Shown here piece after piece: positions 6,939-11,124 of a stretch of 11,124 nt of DNA. Made by a program: the position numbers and the translations under genes. This stretch comes from Candidatus Rokuibacteriota bacterium (GTDB lineage: Bacteria; Methylomirabilota; Methylomirabilia; Rokubacteriales; CSP1-6), in the NCBI GenBank assembly GCA_016206385.1, contig JACQRS010000272.1, forward strand, positions 1 to 11,124. The letters run 5' to 3'. Below the pieces are notes generated by a model. That model ran no database searches and was not told the DNA's origin. It was given only the letters and a program-made list of their open reading frames with translations. Position 1 is the stretch's first letter. Every line of letters starts with the position of its first letter.

Positions 6939-7808
6939 CTCCGGGGCTCACTCCCGCCAGCCGGTCCCTGGCCGGCTAGCCGCTCCAGCTCGTGCTCGAT
7001 CACCTGCCTGAACGCGGCGAACGGCTGGGCGCCGATGAGGCGGAGACCCGTGACCTTGTCGCCGTCGGCGGTCGGGCCGAGCACGAACGACGGCGTGCCC
7101 CGGAACCCCGCGGCCCGGGCGTCGGCGATTCCCTGCTCGACTACGGCGGCGAGACGCTCGCTGTCGAAGCAGGCGGCGAACTTCGAGAGGTCGAGCCCGA
7201 CCGCCTGGGCGCGCCGCTTCAAGGCGTCAGCCGAGAGGTCCTCCTGGTGCTTGAACAGCTCGTCGTGCATCTCCCAGTCTCGGCCCTGCCTGCCGGCGCA
7301 GTGCGCGGCCCTGTCCGCCCGGGGGGCGTCGGGCTCCATCGCGAGCGGGAAATCGCGGAACACGTAGCGCACCTTGCCGGGGTCGATGTACGCCTGCTTG
7401 AGCTTCGAAAGACCATATCCACGTGCTGCCTCAGTAGGGGCACTGGTACGAGGAGAACTCCACAAGCGTGAGCGGCGCGTCCGGCCGGCCGAGCGACGGG
7501 TGACCCGCCACCGGGGTGGTCACCGTCCTGGGCGCCGGGGAAGGCGCCGGGCGCACGCCCTGGGCCGCCAGCACGCGGTTGAGCAACGCCTTCAGCTTGG
7601 CGATCTCACGCCGGAGGACCTCGAGCTCGTCCGCCACTTCCGCGGGCGCCGCGCCAGCGGTCCCCAGCAGAGCCGCGACCCGGCCGAAATCTCCCACACC
7701 CGGCTGGGCTCCGACCCGGCCGAGCCCCCGGACCGCCCGGAGCCTGACGACGGCGCCGCGCTCGTCGAGGGCGGTCCGGAACGCCGCCACCCCCTCGGGA
7801 GTCCCCAT
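6935..7808 (-). pseudogene. DsbA-family oxidoreductase gene interrupted by two single-base shifts
   Basis: This is a paralogue of the downstream DsbA-like gene. The first part runs from about 7808 through a coiled coil (VADELEVLRREIAKLKALL) and HPSLGRPDAPLTLVEFSSY to QCPY, then meets TGA at 7433. Eight residues of the expected helix (RQHVDMVF) lie in a second frame, and the rest (KLKQAYIDPGK to the end, with RGTPSFV and IGAQPFAAF) lies in a third frame. Adding one base near 7432 and one in the T-run at 7408-7410 restores a continuous family sequence. The two lesions are about 24 nt apart, right after the active site. The reading frames elsewhere are clean, so decay is recent or the shifts are sequencing errors. 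The N-terminus is also odd: there is no good signal peptide, and residues 6-33 from the ATG look like a HEAT-repeat unit. A GTG at 7697 is an alternative start. Confidence 0.8.
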
Positions 7809-8040
7809 AGCTCCCAGTTTCAACGAAAAATGGCTTTGACGCTTTGCCTTGTCCCGTCTGGCGTGGAGCACCTCGGACAGCATCCCATCGCAGGCATTGC
7901 CTCTCTGAAGCCCGCCAGGGAGCGCAACCCGAAGTGAAGCTGCTGCCCCCAATTGGCGAGAAACGGGCAAAACCCCATGGCCCGTACGACCGCCAGGCGG
8001 ACCCCAGAACGGAGGGTGCCGAGATCTCCGATCGTCACAC
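7809..8040. other. Gene-poor spacer between rhodanese and broken dsbA-like gene
   Basis: This 232-nt spacer separates the rhodanese stop from the broken DsbA-like gene. It has no convincing ribosome site, tRNA, terminator with a U-run, or recognisable protein. A 72-codon minus frame with a CCPRC motif is open here, but it matches nothing I know and is not called. The unusual N-terminus of the neighbouring pseudogene suggests a rearrangement or deletion in or near this spacer. Confidence 0.35.
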
Positions 8041-9045
8041 TCAGTGCTTGTCGCCGTCACCCTCCTGGTGCTTCGCAGGTGGTTTGCCCTTGGAGGCCTC
8101 CTTGCCGGCATCGGCGGCGTGATCATCCTCGTGTTCGGGCGTGGAGACCAGCACGGGTTTTCCCTCGGCGTCGACCTTCGGGAGATTGGGATCCGGTCCC
8201 CATTCGGACCATGACCGGTCATAGCTCCGGACGTGGGGGTAACCGAGGGCCTTCAGGGTAAGGAACGTGTGGTGGTTCATATCGGCGATGTCACAGTGTA
8301 CGATGATCGTCTTATCCTTGGTGACCCCCGCCGCCTCGAACATCGCCCGCAGTTCCGCCGGCCGCTTCCACACGCGTTCAGTTGCGGAAGCGAGGTTCCG
8401 CCGCCAATCGAGGTTGATCGCTTTCGGGATGTGAGCCTTGGCATAGGCGGCGGGAGGACGGACGTCGACGATGATGGTGTTGGGGTCTCCGAGGCGCTCG
8501 AGAATGAAGGCGGCCGTCGCCTCGTAGTGCGACTTGAGATCCACAGGGAAGGTCTCGCGCTTTGGCTCTATGACGACGCGGTCGACGCGCCGTCTCTCAG
8601 CCTGCCACCGCGGGAACCCGCCATCAAGGACGCTGACGTTCTGGTGCCCCATGTAGAGCAGGATCCAGGCGATCCTGGCCGCCAGATTTCCGGCCTTGTC
8701 GTCGTAGACCACGACGTGAGTGTTCTTGCCGATCCCGGCGTCAGCCAACGTGATGGCGAGGCGCTGGTCATCCAGGCGCTTGCCCTGGATCCGGCTCTCT
8801 GGATCCTGGACGGCGTCATAAGGGAGGCTCACGGCATTAGGGATATGTGCTTTGCGGTACTCGACCGGCCTCCGCACGTCTAATATGCGGACAGACGGAT
8901 CGTGGAGAAGCTTCTGCAACCGCTGAGTCGACATGATGAGGTCCGGATTGACGAACCCTTCTTCGGCGCCAGTGGCTCTTTCGGGCACGGCTAACGCAAG
9001 GAAGGTCAGCATGGCAACGAGGCCCGGCACATACAGGCGCTTCAT
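8041..9045 (-). CDS. Exported two-domain rhodanese (thiosulfate/3-mercaptopyruvate sulfurtransferase type)
   Basis: The protein has 334 aa. The start is the ATG at 9045, preceded by AGGAGG with 5-nt spacing; the frame is open a further 39 codons upstream without support. Residues 1-27 form a signal peptide (MKRLYVPG, a hydrophobic core, then ATGA). Rhodanese domain 1 (about 40-155) has ILDVRRPVEYRKAHIPNAVSLPYD and an Asp at the active-site position (VVVYDDKAGN), as is usual for the inactive N-terminal domain. Domain 2 (about 165-290) has IIVDVRPPAAYAKAHIPKAINL and catalytic C251 in VHCDIAD, the only Cys in the protein. The C-terminal 34 residues are a charged, His/Asp/Lys-rich tail. The family moves sulfane sulfur from thiosulfate or mercaptopyruvate to thiols or cyanide. 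By eye it is close to the rhodanese half of the CcdA-like fusion (4077-6083), so one arose by duplication. It is first in the redox cluster. Confidence 0.92.
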   Translation of the reverse strand: MKRLYVPGLVAMLTFLALAVPERATGAEEGFVNPDLIMSTQRLQKLLHDPSVRILDVRRPVEYRKAHIPNAVSLPYDAVQDPESRIQGKRLDDQRLAITLADAGIGKNTHVVVYDDKAGNLAARIAWILLYMGHQNVSVLDGGFPRWQAERRRVDRVVIEPKRETFPVDLKSHYEATAAFILERLGDPNTIIVDVRPPAAYAKAHIPKAINLDWRRNLASATERVWKRPAELRAMFEAAGVTKDKTIIVHCDIADMNHHTFLTLKALGYPHVRSYDRSWSEWGPDPNLPKVDAEGKPVLVSTPEHEDDHAADAGKEASKGKPPAKHQEGDGDKH

Positions 9046-9068
9046 GCTGGCCTCCTTCGGCAAGAGTC

Positions 9069-9096
9069 CCGGTGGGCCGCTTACGCCGCCCACCGG
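9069..9096 (-). promoter_or_regulatory. Leader hairpin just upstream of the rhodanese ribosome site
   Basis: CCGGTGGGC (9069-9077) and GCCCACCGG (9088-9096) form a perfect 9-bp stem with a 10-nt loop, ending about 12 nt before the AGGAGG of the rhodanese gene. No U-run follows it, so an mRNA-stability or translation-modulating role is more likely than termination. There is no complementary anti-Shine-Dalgarno arm that I can see. Confidence 0.35.
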
Positions 9097-9457
9097 CTCC
9101 TCGCCGTCGCGGGCAAAGTGCTCGGCTCGCCGCTCCGGGAAGATCTTCTTCCGCAGGCCCACGGAGTTGGGATGAGCACCGTCTAGTAGCGAAAGAACGA
9201 GGGCGCAAGAAGGATCGCTTGCTCAGAACAACCGCGAATCGCACTAGCCCTTCAGACCCAGTCGTAGGATCCGCTTGCGCCTCGAGTGGGTATCCCTATG
9301 CCGTTGTGGCCTGAACACAGAGAGAGCAACTACATCACGCTTTGCGACGACAAATTTCTGTCCAGGCAATATGCGCGCGGCACTCGGGTGGTCAGAAATT
9401 AGCCGGAGACCGTTCTGAATTCGGTAAGCTGGGAATGAAATCGGGTCTTCAATTAAG

Positions 9458-9485
9458 AATCTAGCACTGGGACGAGAGCTGTCAA
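9458..9485 (-). promoter_or_regulatory. Candidate sigma-70 type promoter reading toward the rhodanese cluster
   Basis: The minus strand has a consensus -35 TTGACA (9485-9480), a 16-nt spacer, and TAGATT (9463-9458) preceded by TGC, an extended -10 context. It lies in the AT-richer gap 9046-9800, which otherwise contains no gene I can support. It is about 410 nt upstream of the rhodanese start, so the transcript would carry a long leader that includes the 9069-9096 hairpin. Confidence 0.4.
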
Positions 9486-9799
9486 GCTGAAATTTGCAAA
9501 CGCGCTCAAGGCCTGTTGGAGGATGCAAAACTTGACCCCGTTGACCAGCTCAGCCCGAAAGGATTGCTTGACCTTCGGAAAGTCGGCCGGAGAGGCTGCG
9601 GAAGATGTTTTGGGCTCGAGTAGAGCTATTGGACTAGACCTAATTTGAGGGAGATTTCCGGTTAGATTCTCCGAAGGGCGGTCCTCGCGAAGTGCACGCC
9701 GGGGCTCCATAGGGCGGGTGTTTCGTGATCGCGTTGGCATGAGTTCATGTAGTCGTGCAGCCGATTGCCTCAGACTCTGGGGTGCCGTGCTGTGGAGCC

Positions 9800-10656
9800 C
9801 ACAGGGTCGTGCGGCTGGAGGCTTGCCCCTGAGCCGCAGGTGCGGCCGCCGGTGGTTGTCCCCGTGCTCCCCCTCCCGCAACGGCTGGGCCAGCTCCGGG
9901 GGGCTCCGGAAAGTGACCCGGCGGTCGAACTCCTCCGCGTCCGTCCGATGGCTGCGCTCGCCTCTCCCGTGGCTCTCGGGGCACCGCCGGGGGGGAGGCC
10001 GGTGGGCGATCCCAAGGACGGGCAGAGCCAGGTGGAGTCGGGCCCGAACTCGGAGCCGGGGGCGGTCTGGATCCGCTGAATCGCCATGGGGAGGCCCGGG
10101 GCACCTCGTCGACGAAGGCGATCGCCCACCGGATGGAGTTGTAGGCGTAGATCTCCAGGATCCGGTACCAGGTGGCCTCAGCGATGGCCGTGAACCGGGA
10201 GGCGCGCCCGGAGCCGAGCGTGAGGCGCTTGCCGTCGACCTGGACTGACTGGCCGGGGATGTGGAGGGCCCGCCGGCGGCGGGGGCCGGGCGAGAGCGTT
10301 TCAGCGAGACGCGGGGCATTCGATGTTCTATCAGGATCCGGAGGAGGGTGGGGGGCGAGACGGAGACCGGGGGGTGCCGCTGGAGCACCAGGCTGAGGCG
10401 GACGGCCCCATACTGGCCCTCCTGGCGCACCCGGAGGATCGGGCCGGCGATGGGGGGCGGGGTCCGCAGAGGCCTCGTGAGGGGCCCCCGGGGGCGGTCA
10501 CAAAGCCCGGCCACCCCAGCAGGGGGGTCCCGGCCCAGCCAGACGGAGAACTGGGTGCGCGAGATCCCGAAGAACCGGCAGGTCCGGCTGGCGTTGCGCC
10601 GGACCTGTGGCAGGGTGGGGAGCAGATACCCTAACTGTCCGGGATGTCCCTTAACA
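9800..10656 (-). pseudogene. Degenerate DDE-integrase transposase (IS481/IS3-like)
   Basis: Transposase segments occur in several minus-strand frames. A helix-turn-helix region near 10560-10600 reads SRTCRFFGISRTQF. Next is QYGAVRLSLVLQRHP-type sequence with a second helix-turn-helix (10300-10430). The integrase core follows: SVQVDGKRL and TWYRILEIYAYNSIRWAIAF (10130-10250), IQTAPGSEFG (about 10060), then ERSHRTDAEEF and NHRRPHLRLRGK (9810-9960). At least three frameshifts separate these parts. The second catalytic Asp of the usual QTDNGSEF is also replaced (TAPG), so the copy is dead. The family call rests on remembered rve-domain patterns; IS481 versus IS3 is uncertain. The left limit is approximate. 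Confidence 0.75.
10636..10656 (-). repeat. Putative terminal end of the decayed insertion sequence
   Basis: Reading inward on the minus strand from 10656, the sequence starts TGTTAAGGGACATCCCGGAC, just before the transposase helix-turn-helix region. IS481-type elements have ends beginning TGT, so this may be the right-hand terminal repeat, 9 bp past the aminotransferase stop. I could not find a convincing matching end near 9500-9800, so that end is lost or highly diverged. Confidence 0.35.
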
Positions 10657-10664
10657 GCTACGGC

Positions 10665-11124
10665 CTAGAGCGCCCGCTTGAACCCCTGCAGAGCCTGGCG
10701 GGTCCGCTGCTCGTTCTCCACCAGGGCGAACCGGACGTACTCGTCCCCGAAGGAGCCGAAGCCCACCCCGGGGGAGACGGCCACCTTCGCCTTCTCCAGG
10801 AGGAACTTGCTGAACTCCAGGGAGCCCATCGCCCGGTACTCGTCCGGAATCTTGGCCCAGACGAACATGGTGGCCTTCGGCTTCTCGCACTTCCACCCGA
10901 TCCGGTTCAGACCGTCCACCAGGACATCGCGGCGGGACCGGTAGGTGGCCACGATCTCCTCCACGCACTCCTGGGGCCCGTTGAGGGCGATGATGGACGC
11001 GATCTGCACCGGCTGGAAGATGCCGTAGTCCAGGTAGGACTTGATCCGCTGCAGGGCGGCGATGACCTCCCGGTTCCCCACAGCGAACCCCACCCGCCAG
11101 CCCGGCATGTTGTAGGACTTGCTC
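10665..11124 (-). CDS. Class I/II aminotransferase, AlaC-like, C-terminal part (runs off the window)
   Basis: Only the last 152 codons are in the window; the gene continues beyond 11124. The visible part begins SKSYNMPGWRVGFAVGN, where the Lys (codon 11120-11118) is the PLP Schiff-base lysine of fold-type I aminotransferases and the Arg follows in the GWR motif. The rest (IFQPVQIASIIALNGP, an ATMFVWAKIP segment, VSPGVGFGSFGDEYVRFAL) fits the alanine/LL-diaminopimelate aminotransferase group (AlaC/DapL/YfdZ-like). These transfer amino groups between glutamate or alanine and 2-oxoacids in the cytoplasm. The Arg in the YVRFAL segment would be the substrate carboxylate-binding residue. It appears unrelated to the redox cluster and is separated from it by the decayed insertion sequence. 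Confidence 0.9.
   Translation of the reverse strand, partial: SKSYNMPGWRVGFAVGNREVIAALQRIKSYLDYGIFQPVQIASIIALNGPQECVEEIVATYRSRRDVLVDGLNRIGWKCEKPKATMFVWAKIPDEYRAMGSLEFSKFLLEKAKVAVSPGVGFGSFGDEYVRFALVENEQRTRQALQGFKRAL

Noticed and set aside
7431..7433. TGA at the second Cys of CPYC in the broken DsbA-like gene as a third selenocysteine
   Set aside because: The frame after this TGA does not continue the family sequence; a base is missing here and again 24 nt later, and no good hairpin has its loop about 18 nt downstream. Frameshift damage explains it better.
9453..10514. 353-codon minus-strand open frame across the insertion-sequence region
   Set aside because: It only stitches together fragments of the frameshifted transposase with non-coding frame; the family matches jump between frames within it.

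Overview
The window is high-GC DNA. Its genes mostly have clear Shine-Dalgarno sites, exported proteins have Sec signal peptides, and periplasmic thiol-redox proteins are present. This fits a Gram-negative-type environmental bacterium, perhaps Rokubacteria/Methylomirabilota-like or deltaproteobacterial, but the sequence alone does not settle the lineage. Every gene I support lies on the minus strand, so the window is transcribed from high to low coordinates.

Layout in transcription order. At the right edge is the C-terminal part of an AlaC-type aminotransferase (10665-11124). A decayed, multiply frameshifted DDE-integrase transposase follows (about 9800-10656), one end of which lies only a few bases past the aminotransferase stop. 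Next is roughly 750 bp of lower-GC DNA without a gene, holding a good promoter candidate (9458-9485). Then comes a thiol/sulfur redox cluster: an exported two-domain rhodanese (8041-9045), a DsbA-family gene broken by two 1-base shifts (6935-7808), an intact DsbA-family protein (6162-6938), a CcdA/DsbD-like membrane protein fused through a His-rich linker to a tandem rhodanese (4077-6083), a small thioredoxin-like protein (3817-4080), and a DUF169 protein (3001-3735), followed by a likely terminator. At the left is a secreted beta-propeller protein (505-2526) with its own leader and a strong hairpin beyond its stop. Positions 1-504 hold no gene I can support.

The main discovery is that two adjacent, translationally coupled genes each contain one in-frame TGA exactly where the family has a redox-active cysteine. 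In the CcdA-like protein it replaces the Cys of the TPC-xxP motif (residue 60). In the thioredoxin-like protein it replaces the first Cys of CxxC, giving UxxC (residue 14). Each TGA is followed by a stem-loop whose 4-nt apical loop starts with G exactly 18 nt downstream, the geometry of a bacterial SECIS element. Both genes are therefore best read as selenoproteins. A standard gene caller would truncate both and lose the catalytic residues.

Inferred working model: the small UxxC thioredoxin passes electrons to the Sec/Cys pair of the membrane protein, which passes them outward to the exported DsbA-like protein(s) and possibly to periplasmic sulfur chemistry handled by the rhodanese. The rhodanese fused to the membrane protein has lost its catalytic Cys, while the stand-alone paralogue keeps it, which suggests a division into docking and catalytic copies. 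No selA, selB, selC or selD gene is in the window, so Sec capability must be checked elsewhere in the genome.
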